Counted from the stretch's first letter, positions 28,308 to 37,737 are shown. The stretch is DNA of 59,255 nucleotides from Pedobacter schmidteae (GCA_945901155.1 CAMDKO010000006.1:1-59255); one strand, 5' to 3'. A program made the numbers and translations. The notes: a model not told the origin generated them from the sequence alone.

Positions 28308-29765
28308 ATGAATATAAGAGCTGGTAAAATTTTTTTAGTCATTTTGACATGGTCAATAAGTACCATAGCACAACCCAATAACAATAATTCGCCTGCACCG
28401 GTTTTTCCAATACCAAGCCCAGAGCAAATGTTGTGGCATGAAATGGAAACTAATGCATTTGTGCATTTTACCACCAATACGTTTACTGGTTTGGAATGGG
28501 GATATGGTGACGAAAAGGAATCTATATTTAACCCTACTGCGCTGGATGCTGGTCAATGGGCCAAAACACTAAAGGAAACCGGTTTTAAAACCATGATTTT
28601 AACCACAAAACATCATGATGGTTTTTGTTTATGGCCAAGTAAGTATACCGAACATTCCATAAAGAATAGTCCTTATAAAAACGGAAAAGGTGATTTGGTA
28701 AAAGAAGCAGCCAATGCTTCAAAAAAATACGGGCTTAAATTTGGAGTTTACCTGTCGCCATGGGATAGAAACCATCCAGAATATGGCCGACCGGCTTATT
28801 TGGAATACTACAGAAATCAGTTAAAAGAATTATTTACTAATTACGGGCCAGTTTTTGAAATGTGGTTTGATGGTGCAAACGGTGGCGACGGATATTATGG
28901 CGGTGCTCGCGAGGCTAGAAAAATAAATGCCAAATCTTATTACGATTGGCCAAAAACCTTAGACATTGTTAGCAAAATTCAACCAGGGGTTATTTTTTTC
29001 AGCGATGCCGGACCGGGTGTTAGATGGGTAGGAAACGAACGCGGATTAGCTGGTGAAACCAATTGGAATACTATTTCAACAGATACTTTACATGCCGGAA
29101 AGTCTGGAATATCAGACCTATTAAATACGGGTTCAATTCATGGAGATCGGTGGATCCCCGCCGAAGTTGATGTTTCAATTCGTCCAGGATGGTTTTACCA
29201 TGCCAAAGAAGATGATAAAGTAAAGACCCCCCAGCAATTGTTTGATATCTATTTGACTTCTGTTGGAAGAGGATCAACCTTGCTTCTTAACATTCCACCA
29301 GATCAGCGCGGTCTTTTTCATGAAAAAGATGTAGAATCTTTAAGAGGCTATAAAAAGCTTTTGGATACCGAATTTGCAAACAATTTGGCTAAACAAGCTA
29401 GCGTAAAAACGAGTTTTTTTAGAGCTAATTCAGCAAAATATGCTGGAGCAAACCTAACCGATTCGAACAAAGAAACATATTGGGCCACAAACGATGGTCA
29501 GTTAAGCGGTGGTTTTGAAGTTGACCTAGGTAAGGCTTCTAAGGTAAAGTACATCCTGCTGCAAGAATATATCAAGCTTGGTCAACGCGTAAAAAGTTTT
29601 ACTGTGGAGGTGTGGAATAATGGAAAATGGACCGAGGTTGCTGCTGCAAGCACCATAGGTTATAAAAGAATAGTAAAAATTGAACCCGTTCAAGCTTCGA
29701 AGATTCGGGTTACAATACTAGATTCCAAAGCTTGTCCGCTGATTTCAAATGTAGAAGTATATTAA
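28308..29765 (+). CDS. Alpha-L-fucosidase (GH29) with C-terminal discoidin-like domain
   Basis: An exported glycoside hydrolase removing terminal alpha-L-fucose from glycans. Signal peptide MNIRAGKIFLVILTWSISTIAQ; GH29 barrel about residues 35-355 with MILTTKHHDGFCLWPSK, GVYLSPWDRN and the nucleophile Asp in FEMWFDGANG. An F5/8 type C-like sugar-binding domain (about 370-485, DSNKETYWATNDGQ...VEVDLGKASKVKYILLQEYI) closes the protein. At 485 aa the length is usual for GH29 family members in Bacteroidota. It stands alone without SusC/SusD partners, so it is not part of a visible polysaccharide-utilisation locus. Confidence 0.93.
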   Translation: MNIRAGKIFLVILTWSISTIAQPNNNNSPAPVFPIPSPEQMLWHEMETNAFVHFTTNTFTGLEWGYGDEKESIFNPTALDAGQWAKTLKETGFKTMILTTKHHDGFCLWPSKYTEHSIKNSPYKNGKGDLVKEAANASKKYGLKFGVYLSPWDRNHPEYGRPAYLEYYRNQLKELFTNYGPVFEMWFDGANGGDGYYGGAREARKINAKSYYDWPKTLDIVSKIQPGVIFFSDAGPGVRWVGNERGLAGETNWNTISTDTLHAGKSGISDLLNTGSIHGDRWIPAEVDVSIRPGWFYHAKEDDKVKTPQQLFDIYLTSVGRGSTLLLNIPPDQRGLFHEKDVESLRGYKKLLDTEFANNLAKQASVKTSFFRANSAKYAGANLTDSNKETYWATNDGQLSGGFEVDLGKASKVKYILLQEYIKLGQRVKSFTVEVWNNGKWTEVAAASTIGYKRIVKIEPVQASKIRVTILDSKACPLISNVEVY

Positions 29766-29840
29766 ACCACGATAAAAACTTAAATTCACAGTTGTAACCA
29801 CTACCTTAAAATTATTGCCTAAATCAGAATCATAGGGTTT

Positions 29841-31157
29841 TTAAAGATCATCTTCATTAATGAATTTTTGATCCAGTTGCTTTCCTGTCTTAGCACCCAG
29901 TTTCTTGATTTTTTCTGCAGTAATGCTAAGATTACCCCTACCGCTAGATAGTTTGTTTATGGCTTTATCATAAGCATCCTGACTTTGCCTGATGTTTTTC
30001 CCGATACCTTCCATGTCGCCAACAAAACCAATAAACTTATCATACATCTCACCACTTAGTCTTGCAATTTCCATTACGTTCCGGTTCTGACGTTCTTGTT
30101 TCCACATACTGGCAATGGTGCGCAGTGTTGCCAGTAGGGTTGAAGGGCTTACGATAACTACTCGTTTATCCCAGGCAAAATTGAACAGTTCCGCATCTTT
30201 TTGAACCGCAATTCCAAAAGAAGACTCTATTGGAACAAATAGCATCACAAAGTCGGGGGAGTTGATTTTATAGAGCTCGCTGTAGTTTTTAGATGATAAT
30301 TCTTGGATGTGATTCCGTATTGAGGCAACATGCTGTTTTGTAAATAAGTCGCGATCTTCTTCGGTTTCGCTATTCACTAGGCGTTCATATGCAATTAAAG
30401 AAACCTTGGCATCAATGATCAAGTGCTTATCATCTGGAAGATCAATAACCACATCGGGTTGAAAACGACCACCCTCAGACGATTGATGCGAAGCCTGGAT
30501 TCTGTATTCTTGATCTTTTACTAGTCCGGAGCGTTCCAAAACCCTTTCTAGAATCATCTCACCCCAGTTTCCTTGCTTTTTATTATCGCCCTTTAATGCT
30601 TTGGTCAGGTTTTGTGTTTCAAGGTTCATTAGGTTAGACTGTTCAATCAGCTGGTTAATATGGCCTTTCAAAACATTTCTTTCATCCGATTCGGCCTTGT
30701 ACACCTTTTCAACTTTTTCTTCAAAGGCCTTAATATTTTCTTTGAATGGATTTAAAATAATATCTAGGTTGGTTCGGTTTTCTTCGGTAAACTTTTTTGT
30801 TTTTTCATCTAGGATTCGCGAGGCAATTAGCTCAAAATCTTTATTGAATTTTTCCTGATTATTTCTGATCTCCGCTTTTTGTTCGTCGATTTTTTCCTGT
30901 TGCGCCCTCAAATAGGAGCGTGAACCCTCTAAAGATTTCATTGCTTCAGATAGCTTTTCCCGTTCAGAGTCTAACTCTTTTTGCAGCTTATCCGATTCTG
31001 CCTTCAGGTTATCGGCACGTTCTTCAGCTTTTGCTTTGCTTATATTTAATTGGTCGAGTACTTCCTGACTAATTCCACCTGTTTTTGTCTTGGTTTTGAT
31101 GAATATAAAAAACAGAATAATCACCAATGCTGCAACGATAATACTATAGATTTCCAT
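29841..31157 (-). CDS. rmuC: DNA recombination protein RmuC
   Basis: RmuC limits inversions and rearrangements between short repeats in E. coli; it has a nuclease-like core. Starting at the ATG at 31157 (MEIYSIIVAALVIILFFIFI) it has one N-terminal transmembrane helix, a coiled coil (about residues 25-135), and the RmuC domain with KGNWGEMILERVLERSGL, FQPDVVIDLPDDKHLIIDAKVSL and MLFVPIESSF. The open frame extends 17 codons further upstream to a TTG at 31208, but that would put non-conserved residues before the anchor and overlap the neighbouring gene. It follows the FAD oxidoreductase gene on the same strand by 40 bp. Confidence 0.92.
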   Translation of the reverse strand: MEIYSIIVAALVIILFFIFIKTKTKTGGISQEVLDQLNISKAKAEERADNLKAESDKLQKELDSEREKLSEAMKSLEGSRSYLRAQQEKIDEQKAEIRNNQEKFNKDFELIASRILDEKTKKFTEENRTNLDIILNPFKENIKAFEEKVEKVYKAESDERNVLKGHINQLIEQSNLMNLETQNLTKALKGDNKKQGNWGEMILERVLERSGLVKDQEYRIQASHQSSEGGRFQPDVVIDLPDDKHLIIDAKVSLIAYERLVNSETEEDRDLFTKQHVASIRNHIQELSSKNYSELYKINSPDFVMLFVPIESSFGIAVQKDAELFNFAWDKRVVIVSPSTLLATLRTIASMWKQERQNRNVMEIARLSGEMYDKFIGFVGDMEGIGKNIRQSQDAYDKAINKLSSGRGNLSITAEKIKKLGAKTGKQLDQKFINEDDL

Positions 31158-31197
31158 TTTGTTGAACTTTATCAAAAATACATTTTTGGATACTGTT

Positions 31198-32334
31198 TTA
31201 AAGATCAATAAGGTTTGCTACCTGTTCGCCAAGTAGGCTACCCATGGCAACACCCATTCCGTTACAGCGAACCGCACAATAAAGACCAGGCCCAATCTTC
31301 TTTACAATCGGTTTTAATTCCTTTCCAAATCCCATAACCCCACTCCAACGATGTTCTATCTTAACTTTTTGTTGTGGAACAATGGTCTCAAAAAGCAATT
31401 TTTCAAGAGATTCCTGAATAATATCTGTGATTCCGGGTTCAAGTGTTTGCTCAGCTTCAAAATTAAGATCTCTGCCTCCACCAAGAAGAATACGATCGTG
31501 CACATTTCTGAAATAGGTATACCCGCGGTTATAATGAAAACTTCCTTTAATTTTCAACCCCTTTATGGGCTCGGTGATCAAAACTTGACCCCTTCCCGGA
31601 AATACATCCAGTTCTGAAATTAACTCTGCACCAAAGGCATTGGTAGCTAAAACACTCGATTTTGCTCTGAAATTACCTTGATTAGTGATAAGTACCTGTT
31701 CATTTAATTTAGATTCAATTTTTTGTACCCTGCAATTATTAAAAATTGAAACGCCCAGCCCTTGCACTTTTGATACTAATGCGAGCATCATTCTTCCGGT
31801 GTCTATCTGGCCTTCGTATTTGTTATGGATCAAGTTTGTGATACCATTCATACCGAATTCAGCAATTTTAGTATTATTAACTGCATAAATGTCATGCTTT
31901 CCAATTAGAGGTCCCAGCAATTTATTGAAGTAGGGAATTTGTTCAATACAGGTTTTTGCAAAATCTGATTCGGTTCCCTTAAACACTTCAAAACCGCCGT
32001 ATTGTTCAAATAAAATAGCCTTATCTCCCAGATTTTTTCTCAGCTTCTCTAGCCCCTTCCAGCGCAACTCTATTAATTCCGCGACTTGCTCTTCTCTTCC
32101 TGTTTTTAATTCTTCAATTAGCTCTGAAATGCTTCCAAAGCATGCAAAACCCGCATTTTTAGTGCTAGCACCTGCGGGCAGAAATCCAGCCTCCAAGACC
32201 CCAATTTTTAATTTAGGTTTTTGAGATTTCAGGCTTAAAGCTGCACTTAATCCCACAATCCCGCTACCGATTATCAACACATCGAAACCGCTTAAAAAGG
32301 ATTCTTGTTCCCAATAAGAAAAATTATTTTTCAT
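31198..32334 (-). CDS. FAD-dependent oxidoreductase (DAO family)
   Basis: A 378-aa flavoprotein of the D-amino-acid oxidase/glycine oxidase-like group; the substrate is not identifiable. The FAD-binding motif VLIIGSGIVGLSAALSLKSQ begins near residue 19, and the C-terminal domain has HRWSGVMGFGKELKPIVKKIGPGLYCAVRCNGMGVAMG. It resembles the YgaF/PuuB-type oxidases. A near-consensus element TACCTTTA lies 7 bp before the ATG on the minus strand. It probably shares a transcript with rmuC. Confidence 0.85.
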   Translation of the reverse strand: MKNNFSYWEQESFLSGFDVLIIGSGIVGLSAALSLKSQKPKLKIGVLEAGFLPAGASTKNAGFACFGSISELIEELKTGREEQVAELIELRWKGLEKLRKNLGDKAILFEQYGGFEVFKGTESDFAKTCIEQIPYFNKLLGPLIGKHDIYAVNNTKIAEFGMNGITNLIHNKYEGQIDTGRMMLALVSKVQGLGVSIFNNCRVQKIESKLNEQVLITNQGNFRAKSSVLATNAFGAELISELDVFPGRGQVLITEPIKGLKIKGSFHYNRGYTYFRNVHDRILLGGGRDLNFEAEQTLEPGITDIIQESLEKLLFETIVPQQKVKIEHRWSGVMGFGKELKPIVKKIGPGLYCAVRCNGMGVAMGSLLGEQVANLIDL

Positions 32335-32411
32335 ACGTTCTTAAAGGTAAATTATTTGTGATTATTTTTATTCGGAATAATTTTTGAATAGTTTATTAAA
32401 AAATAAATAAT

Positions 32412-33101
32412 ATGGGAATAATTTTAATGATCGTCATAGCCGTGGTAAGCTTTGCGGTTCAATGGCGTTTCAAAAGTAAATTTAAAAAGTATACCGAAAT
32501 GCCTCTTAGCTCTGGCTATAGCGGAAAAGATATAGCAGATAAAATGTTAAAGGATAATGGTATATATGATGTTCAGATCATTTCGGCCGAGGGGCAGTTG
32601 TCTGATCATTATAACCCCGCAGACCGTACCGTTAATTTAAGCCCGGAGGTTTATCATGGTAGAAGTGTTGCAGCGGCAGCTGTTGCCGCACACGAATGTG
32701 GACACGCTGTTCAGCATGCAAAAGCATATAGCTGGTTAAAATTCAGGTCTTCAGTAGTACCAGCCGTGAACGTAGCATCTAAGATTACGCAATGGGCCTT
32801 AATGATTGGTGTGATGCTGATGATTTTTTCCGGGGATATTACTGTTCTCTCAATTGGGGTTGTGGCATTGGCTATAGTTACGTTATTTGCCTTTATTACC
32901 CTCCCGGTTGAATTTGATGCAAGCAATCGGGCATTGTTATGGTTACAGAATAATCGTGGCATTATGCAGGCTGATAGTGAGAATGATCAGGCCAAAGATG
33001 CACTTTGGTGGGCTGCAATGACCTATGTAGTTGCCGCCTTAGGTTCTCTTGCAACTCTGGTATATTATGCCAGTATGTTGATGGGTAGAAGGGACGAATA
33101 A
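32412..33101 (+). CDS. Membrane zinc metallopeptidase (YugP-like)
   Basis: A 229-aa integral membrane protein of the YugP/neutral zinc metallopeptidase family. An N-terminal transmembrane helix (MGIILMIVIAVVSFAVQ) precedes the peptidase region with the zinc motif AAHECGHAVQHA (HExxH) at about residues 93-104. Two or three further hydrophobic helices follow, including WALMIGVMLMIFSGDITVLSIG. Substrates are unknown. The ATG at 32412 fits the family N-terminus. It ends before a bidirectional terminator shared with apaG. Confidence 0.9.
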   Translation: MGIILMIVIAVVSFAVQWRFKSKFKKYTEMPLSSGYSGKDIADKMLKDNGIYDVQIISAEGQLSDHYNPADRTVNLSPEVYHGRSVAAAAVAAHECGHAVQHAKAYSWLKFRSSVVPAVNVASKITQWALMIGVMLMIFSGDITVLSIGVVALAIVTLFAFITLPVEFDASNRALLWLQNNRGIMQADSENDQAKDALWWAAMTYVVAALGSLATLVYYASMLMGRRDE

Positions 33102-33113
33102 TTTCGGTTTAAT

Positions 33114-33156
33114 AAAAAAAGCCCCGTATTGATTATTATCAGCACGGGGCTTTTTT
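33114..33156. terminator. Bidirectional rho-independent terminator
   Basis: A GC-rich stem AAGCCCCGT / ACGGGGCTT with an AT-rich loop, flanked by A-runs on the left and T-runs on the right, sits between convergent genes (metallopeptidase on plus, apaG on minus). It should terminate both transcripts. Confidence 0.88.
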
Positions 33157-33170
33157 GTATAGAAACTTTT

Positions 33171-33557
33171 TTAATTAAGTTTAAAAGGCGTGATCAAATA
33201 AAATTCAGGGATATTGACCCGAAAAGTTTGACCATCTACTATTCGTTTCATTTCATACGAACCCTTCATACTTCCAATATCTGTTTTTAAATTACAGCCT
33301 GAAACATATTCATGATTATTTCCGGGTTCAATTATGGGTTGTTGGCCTACTACTCCTTCGCCTTCAACTTCACGTTTTGTACCATTAGAATCGAAGATGG
33401 TCCAGTGGCGATTCATTAACTGAACACTGTATTCACCCATATTTTCTATTTTCACCCGATATGCGAACATGAAATGCTCGTTTACCGGATTAGAGTATTC
33501 CGGTTGGTATATGGTGTCTACCGATACTTTTACTCCGTCAGTAATCTTTGTTACCAT
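33171..33557 (-). CDS. apaG: ApaG domain protein
   Basis: A 128-aa single-domain ApaG protein (fibronectin-III-like fold). ApaG is linked to Co2+/Mg2+ phenotypes in enterobacteria and the domain occurs in F-box proteins; its biochemical role is unclear. Family signatures are FAYRVKIENMGEYSVQLMNRHWTIFDSNG, VVGQQPIIEPGNNHEYVSGCNL and GSMKGSYEM. Length is normal. It is separated from dusB upstream by 43 bp on the same strand. Confidence 0.93.
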   Translation of the reverse strand: MVTKITDGVKVSVDTIYQPEYSNPVNEHFMFAYRVKIENMGEYSVQLMNRHWTIFDSNGTKREVEGEGVVGQQPIIEPGNNHEYVSGCNLKTDIGSMKGSYEMKRIVDGQTFRVNIPEFYLITPFKLN

Positions 33558-33600
33558 AATGTATTGACTTTATGAGGGACAATATAAAAATAAAATTTTA

Positions 33601-34593
33601 TCAGACCATTTCTGTTTGGAAACGTTCATTAATTTCTTCCAGAACAGTATGAATATCATCAATGCTCTCGAGCGAAACCAGCTTCATCCGATATTCCTTA
33701 AAATCGGCTATACCTTTAAAATAATTGGCGTAGTGTCTCCTCATTTCAAAAACTCCTGTTTTATTACCTTTCCAGGCAATAGACTTGTCTAGATGTGTTT
33801 TACAAACTTCTACCCGCTCGCTGATTGTAGGTTCAGCTAAATATTCACCAGTTTTAAAAAAGTGTTTGATTTCTCGGAATATCCATGGATATCCAATCGC
33901 AGCTCTGCCAATCATGATACCATCAATTTCGTATTCCATACGCCAAAGGGCAGCTTTTTCTATGGAGTTTACATCTCCATTTCCAAAAATTGGAATCTTT
34001 ATTCTAGGATTTCTTTTGATCTCCCGAATTAGAGTCCAGTCTGCCTCGCCTTTGTACATCTGAGCGCGAGTACGTCCATGAATGGTTAAGGCCTGAATTC
34101 CGATATCCTGTAAACGCTCAGCTACTTCGTAAATATTTTTGGTGTTATCATCCCATCCAAGACGTGTTTTAACGGTTACCGGAAGATGAGTAGATTCAAC
34201 AACAGCTTTTGTCATTAAAACCATTTTATCAATATCCTGCAATAAACTTGCTCCCGCACCACGACAAGCCACGTTTTTAACAGGACAGCCATAGTTAATA
34301 TCGATCAGATCGGGTTTTGCTAGTGTAGCAATGCGAGTTGCTTCACGCATACTTTCAATCTCACTGCCAAAGATTTGAATACCAATAGGCCGTTCATATT
34401 CAAAAATATCGAGCTTTGCCCGGCTTTTAGCCGCATCCCGAATTAAACCCTCAGAAGAAATAAACTCAGTATACATCATATCTACCCCATTCTGCTTACA
34501 CACAAAACGGAACGGAGGATCGCTCACATCTTCCATTGGAGCAAGTAAAAGTGGGAACTCTCCTAAATCTATATTTCCTATCTTTACAGACAT
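33601..34593 (-). CDS. dusB: tRNA-dihydrouridine synthase DusB
   Basis: An FMN-dependent enzyme that reduces specific uridines in the tRNA D-loop to dihydrouridine. APMEDVSDPPFRFVCKQNG, the catalytic Cys region DINYGCPVKNVACRGAGASLL, LTIHGRTRAQMYKGEADW and IFGNGDVNSIEKA are characteristic. At 330 aa it is full length. A TAATTTTG -7 element (34648-34655, minus strand) predicts a leader of about 50 nt. It is divergent from the CPBP protease gene. Confidence 0.94.
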   Translation of the reverse strand: MSVKIGNIDLGEFPLLLAPMEDVSDPPFRFVCKQNGVDMMYTEFISSEGLIRDAAKSRAKLDIFEYERPIGIQIFGSEIESMREATRIATLAKPDLIDINYGCPVKNVACRGAGASLLQDIDKMVLMTKAVVESTHLPVTVKTRLGWDDNTKNIYEVAERLQDIGIQALTIHGRTRAQMYKGEADWTLIREIKRNPRIKIPIFGNGDVNSIEKAALWRMEYEIDGIMIGRAAIGYPWIFREIKHFFKTGEYLAEPTISERVEVCKTHLDKSIAWKGNKTGVFEMRRHYANYFKGIADFKEYRMKLVSLESIDDIHTVLEEINERFQTEMV

Positions 34594-34647
34594 TAGCTAT
34601 CTTTCGAACGTGTATTTTTACATGATCTTATCAATCGTTGTAAATGG

Positions 34648-34655
34648 CAAAATTA
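34648..34655 (-). promoter_or_regulatory. -7 promoter element of dusB (TAATTTTG)
   Basis: An exact TAnnTTTG match on the minus strand, 54 bp before the dusB ATG and inside the 78-bp divergent gap with the CPBP protease gene. The match is short and lies in AT-rich DNA, so it is only moderately supported. Confidence 0.35.
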
Positions 34656-34671
34656 CAAATAAATTATTAGC

Positions 34672-35613
34672 ATGTTTAAATCAAGGTCAACAGAACGTCA
34701 TCCTTTTAGCTCACTGTTACTATTGCTTCTGTTGGTATTTACTTGTGCCATAGTTTTTACCATTATTGCGTTTGTGGCTGGTATTTTAATTTATGGTTTT
34801 CAGCCTATTATTAGAATGTCAGAAGGCGATTCATCCAATGTCGAAATGCTTAGGCTACTGCAGATTGTTTCATCTTTCGGCATGTTCGTGGTGGCGGCCT
34901 TCATTTTTGCAAAAATTCAAAGTAACGATTGGTTAAAGTACTTAAATCTCAAAAAATTTAATCTCATTTTAGCGATTCTTACGCTATTAATCATATTCAG
35001 TTTCAGTCCATTTCTAGAATTTAGTAATGAGTTGAACAAGAACATGGTCTTGCCAGAATTCTTAAATGAAATTGAGGCTTGGATGAAACTTAAGGAAGCC
35101 CAAATGGCTGAAATGACCAAGCAACTGCTTGTCATGAAATCAGTTCCCGTATTATTAATCAATCTGTTAATGCTTGCGATCATACCAGCTGTAGGTGAAG
35201 AGCTAATATTCAGGGCTTGTTTACAGAAGCTATTTGGCCGCTGGATTGGCAATTACCACCTTGCTATCTGGATAACGGCAATCATCTTCAGTGCCATACA
35301 TTTTCAGTTTTATGGGTTTTTGCCCCGTATGTTACTAGGAGCCTTGTTTGGATATCTTTTAGTTTGGAGTGGTAGTCTATGGCTTCCAATTCTTGCTCAT
35401 TTTATGAATAATGGCGTTGCAGTAGTTACTGCCTATGTTTTTCAGCAGCAGGGAAAGCCTTTAGATTTGATGTATGAATCTGATCCCGCAAGTCAGCCTG
35501 TTTTTATTGCAAGCATTGCTGCTTTGGCAGTATTACTCTGGTATTTTTACAACTATACTTTAAAATTAAAAGAAATAAATACAGAGTTATCAGATGGAAG
35601 CAGGTTGGGTTAA
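34672..35613 (+). CDS. CPBP family intramembrane glutamic endopeptidase
   Basis: A 313-aa polytopic membrane protein of the CAAX protease/bacteriocin-processing family (Rce1-like). Motif 1 is EELIFRACLQ (Glu-Glu-x-x-x-Arg), motif 2 AIHFQFYG, and the last conserved His is in LAHFMNNGVAVV. About eight hydrophobic helices are predicted. Role unknown; members process or bind membrane peptides. The DUF2007 gene overlaps its end by 20 bp, and cdsA and a TonB-like gene follow, forming a likely operon. Confidence 0.9.
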   Translation: MFKSRSTERHPFSSLLLLLLLVFTCAIVFTIIAFVAGILIYGFQPIIRMSEGDSSNVEMLRLLQIVSSFGMFVVAAFIFAKIQSNDWLKYLNLKKFNLILAILTLLIIFSFSPFLEFSNELNKNMVLPEFLNEIEAWMKLKEAQMAEMTKQLLVMKSVPVLLINLLMLAIIPAVGEELIFRACLQKLFGRWIGNYHLAIWITAIIFSAIHFQFYGFLPRMLLGALFGYLLVWSGSLWLPILAHFMNNGVAVVTAYVFQQQGKPLDLMYESDPASQPVFIASIAALAVLLWYFYNYTLKLKEINTELSDGSRLG

Positions 35614-35797
35614 GGTATATACATCTGCTGATTTTTTTAAATCAGAATTGGTACGACAAGTTTTAATTGATCATGAAATTGATGCTATTCTTATCAATAA
35701 GCAGGGTTTTCCTTATCGAATTGGCGAGGCTGAGGTGTATATATATGAAGGTAATGCTCAAAAAGCATTAGAAATAATCACAGAAAACGAATTATAA
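35594..35797 (+). CDS. DUF2007 family small protein
   Basis: A 67-aa soluble protein of the DUF2007 (putative signal-transducing) family, recognisable by WVKVYTSADFFKSELVRQVLIDHEIDAILINKQGFPYRIGEAEVYIYEGNAQKA. The fold is ferredoxin-like, resembling a PII-type domain, with no catalytic residues evident. It overlaps the end of the protease gene and is followed immediately, with no gap, by cdsA. This gene order suggests a membrane-linked role, unproven. Confidence 0.88.
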   Translation: MEAGWVKVYTSADFFKSELVRQVLIDHEIDAILINKQGFPYRIGEAEVYIYEGNAQKALEIITENEL

Positions 35798-36607
35798 ATG
35801 AAAACAAGGGCTATAACAGGTTTCATTTTTGCTTTTATTGTATTGGCTTTGATTCTGATCAATGGTTATTCATTCACGGCACTTTTTATAATTTTAACCA
35901 CATTGTGCACCCTAGAGTTCTATAAATTGGTTAAGGCCGGTGATGTAAAACCCAAGGTAATTACTGGACTTCTGTTGGTATTTAGCGTGGTCATTCCTTT
36001 TATACTTCATTTTTTGTTCGATAAACCAATTAGCAACTTACTTTTTTGTATTCCTTTTATCATTCTTGTTATCATCACTGAGCTGTACCGCAATCACAGC
36101 ATTCCATTCCATAATATCGCTTACACAATTTTTGGGGTTGTTTATGCAGCGGTACCCTTCTGTTTTTTCTATGCCCTTGCATTTAGCGATGGCCAATACT
36201 CGTTCCATTATCCCCTTGGCTTTATTCTTATGCTTTGGTCGAGTGATACCGGAGCTTACGTTTTTGGGATTACTTTAGGAAAAAATCGTCTTTTTGAAAG
36301 GCATTCGCCCAAAAAAAGTTGGGAAGGTTTTGCCGGAGGGCTTATATGCAGCATACTTACCGCATTTATTTTAAGTATCTATTTTACTGAACTGCCGCAA
36401 ATACACTGGTTTCTGATCGGTGCCATTATTGCATCTGCGGGTACCCTGGGTGATTTATCCGAATCAATGCTAAAGCGTAGCCTCTCAACAAAAGACTCAG
36501 GATCATTCCTTCCTGGGCATGGGGGTTTCCTCGACCGGTTTGACGGACTTTTGTTAGCAGCTCCTCTTGTATTTGTATATTTACACGCGATCACCATTAT
36601 TTTTTGA
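35798..36607 (+). CDS. cdsA: Phosphatidate cytidylyltransferase CdsA
   Basis: An inner-membrane enzyme making CDP-diacylglycerol from phosphatidate and CTP, the branch point of phospholipid synthesis. At 269 aa with about seven transmembrane helices it is normal. The C-terminal CDS signature is present as LSTKDSGSFLPGHGGFLDRFDGLLLAAP, preceded by SPKKSWEGFAGG. The ATG directly abuts the stop codon of the DUF2007 gene. Confidence 0.95.
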   Translation: MKTRAITGFIFAFIVLALILINGYSFTALFIILTTLCTLEFYKLVKAGDVKPKVITGLLLVFSVVIPFILHFLFDKPISNLLFCIPFIILVIITELYRNHSIPFHNIAYTIFGVVYAAVPFCFFYALAFSDGQYSFHYPLGFILMLWSSDTGAYVFGITLGKNRLFERHSPKKSWEGFAGGLICSILTAFILSIYFTELPQIHWFLIGAIIASAGTLGDLSESMLKRSLSTKDSGSFLPGHGGFLDRFDGLLLAAPLVFVYLHAITIIF

Positions 36608-36664
36608 TCCTAGCCTTAAAATTGGAAATCTTTATATTTAACCTCCAGTAGAATCCTAAAATTT

Positions 36665-37735
36665 ATGGAGCAGAACTTTTACACTAATCCAAATCCGGGA
36701 CCAGAGAACCAGCCCAAAGCCGATCGCTCATTATTGTATATGGGTATTGTACTTGGTCTTGTTATCGTAATATTGGGCTATCTCACTTTTTTTGTTGATG
36801 ATGCAGCAAGTGTTTTTTCTAGTAAAGAAGAGGCAAAGTTGGTTACTATAGAGAATAATTCAGATGTTCTGAATGAGAATTCTACGATGGATGATGAAGA
36901 GGTTAAAAAGTCATTGATCAAGTTTATAGAGGTTTTTTACACCGATCAGAAAAAAGGATATTTTGACCCACCCAGTTATTTTCCATCCATAACCCGTACG
37001 TACTATAATTATCATAATCTAACCTATCAGAGAATTAAGGATATTCATTGGAAGCGAATGGCAGACAGGAAGAATTTTGATTTGAATTGGATCGTTTCTA
37101 CTCTTGATTTTGATCGAAGTGGAAATGAATTAATTGCCAGCTACTGGACGGTAATTAGTTATTATCAGCCTTCCCGCAATCAGGATGTGACAGCAGATAT
37201 CCAATACGAAATGACCATTAATCAGGAAGGGAAGATTAGCTCATTAAGAGAGCTGGAAATAAAAAATCTTATAGAAACACCCCATAACTCTTCATTTGAT
37301 ACTTCAAGGAGTGTAGAAACCGTACTTAGCCCAGATTTAAAATCATCTGAGAAGGAAATTCTGTCTAGTTCATCATCCGAGTCTGTAAATGAAGGCTTAA
37401 GATATGAAGGGAAGCTGTATGATCTTGGAAATGTGGAGCTGTCTCCAGAATATCAGGGTGGGCAAAAAGCACTGCTTAAATTTTTGGCTTCTAAACTCAA
37501 GTATCCCGTACGTGCAAGAGAGAACAAAGTTCAGGGGAAAGTTTATATTGGTTTTATTGTAGAAAAGAACGGCAGTCTGAGTGACTTCAAAATGGTTAGG
37601 GGTATTGGTGCTGGTTGCGATGAAGAAGCAATACGAGTACTTAAATTAAGCCCGATCTGGAAACCAGGTTATGTTAATGGAAAGCCAGTAAGAACTTCCT
37701 ATACGCTACCCATAGCCTTTCAGTTAGGTATTTAA
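36665..37735 (+). CDS. TonB-family energy transducer with an extra periplasmic domain
   Basis: A 356-aa protein with a single N-terminal transmembrane helix (about residues 23-43) and a C-terminal TonB domain (about 265-356: YQGGQKALLKFLASKLKYPVRARENKVQGKVYIGFIVEKNGSLSDFKMVRG...AFQLGI). Between them, residues about 70-220 form an unrecognised domain (KFIEVFYTDQKKGYFDPPSYFPSITRTYYNYHN) with a possible NTF2-like or SnoaL-like alpha-beta fold. Such TonB proteins may link envelope stress or transport to the proton motive force, but no ExbB/ExbD is adjacent. It converges with mfd, the stop codons being 2 bp apart. Confidence 0.87.
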   Translation: MEQNFYTNPNPGPENQPKADRSLLYMGIVLGLVIVILGYLTFFVDDAASVFSSKEEAKLVTIENNSDVLNENSTMDDEEVKKSLIKFIEVFYTDQKKGYFDPPSYFPSITRTYYNYHNLTYQRIKDIHWKRMADRKNFDLNWIVSTLDFDRSGNELIASYWTVISYYQPSRNQDVTADIQYEMTINQEGKISSLRELEIKNLIETPHNSSFDTSRSVETVLSPDLKSSEKEILSSSSSESVNEGLRYEGKLYDLGNVELSPEYQGGQKALLKFLASKLKYPVRARENKVQGKVYIGFIVEKNGSLSDFKMVRGIGAGCDEEAIRVLKLSPIWKPGYVNGKPVRTSYTLPIAFQLGI

Positions 37736-37737
37736 AT

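Noticed and set aside
6045-29825. A shared 17-nt string, AAAATTATTGCCTAGAT / AAAATTATTGCCTAAAT, in the gaps near 6045 and 29809
   Set aside because: One mismatch in 17 AT-rich bases is expected by chance in a 59-kb window searched against itself; no further similarity extends either way.
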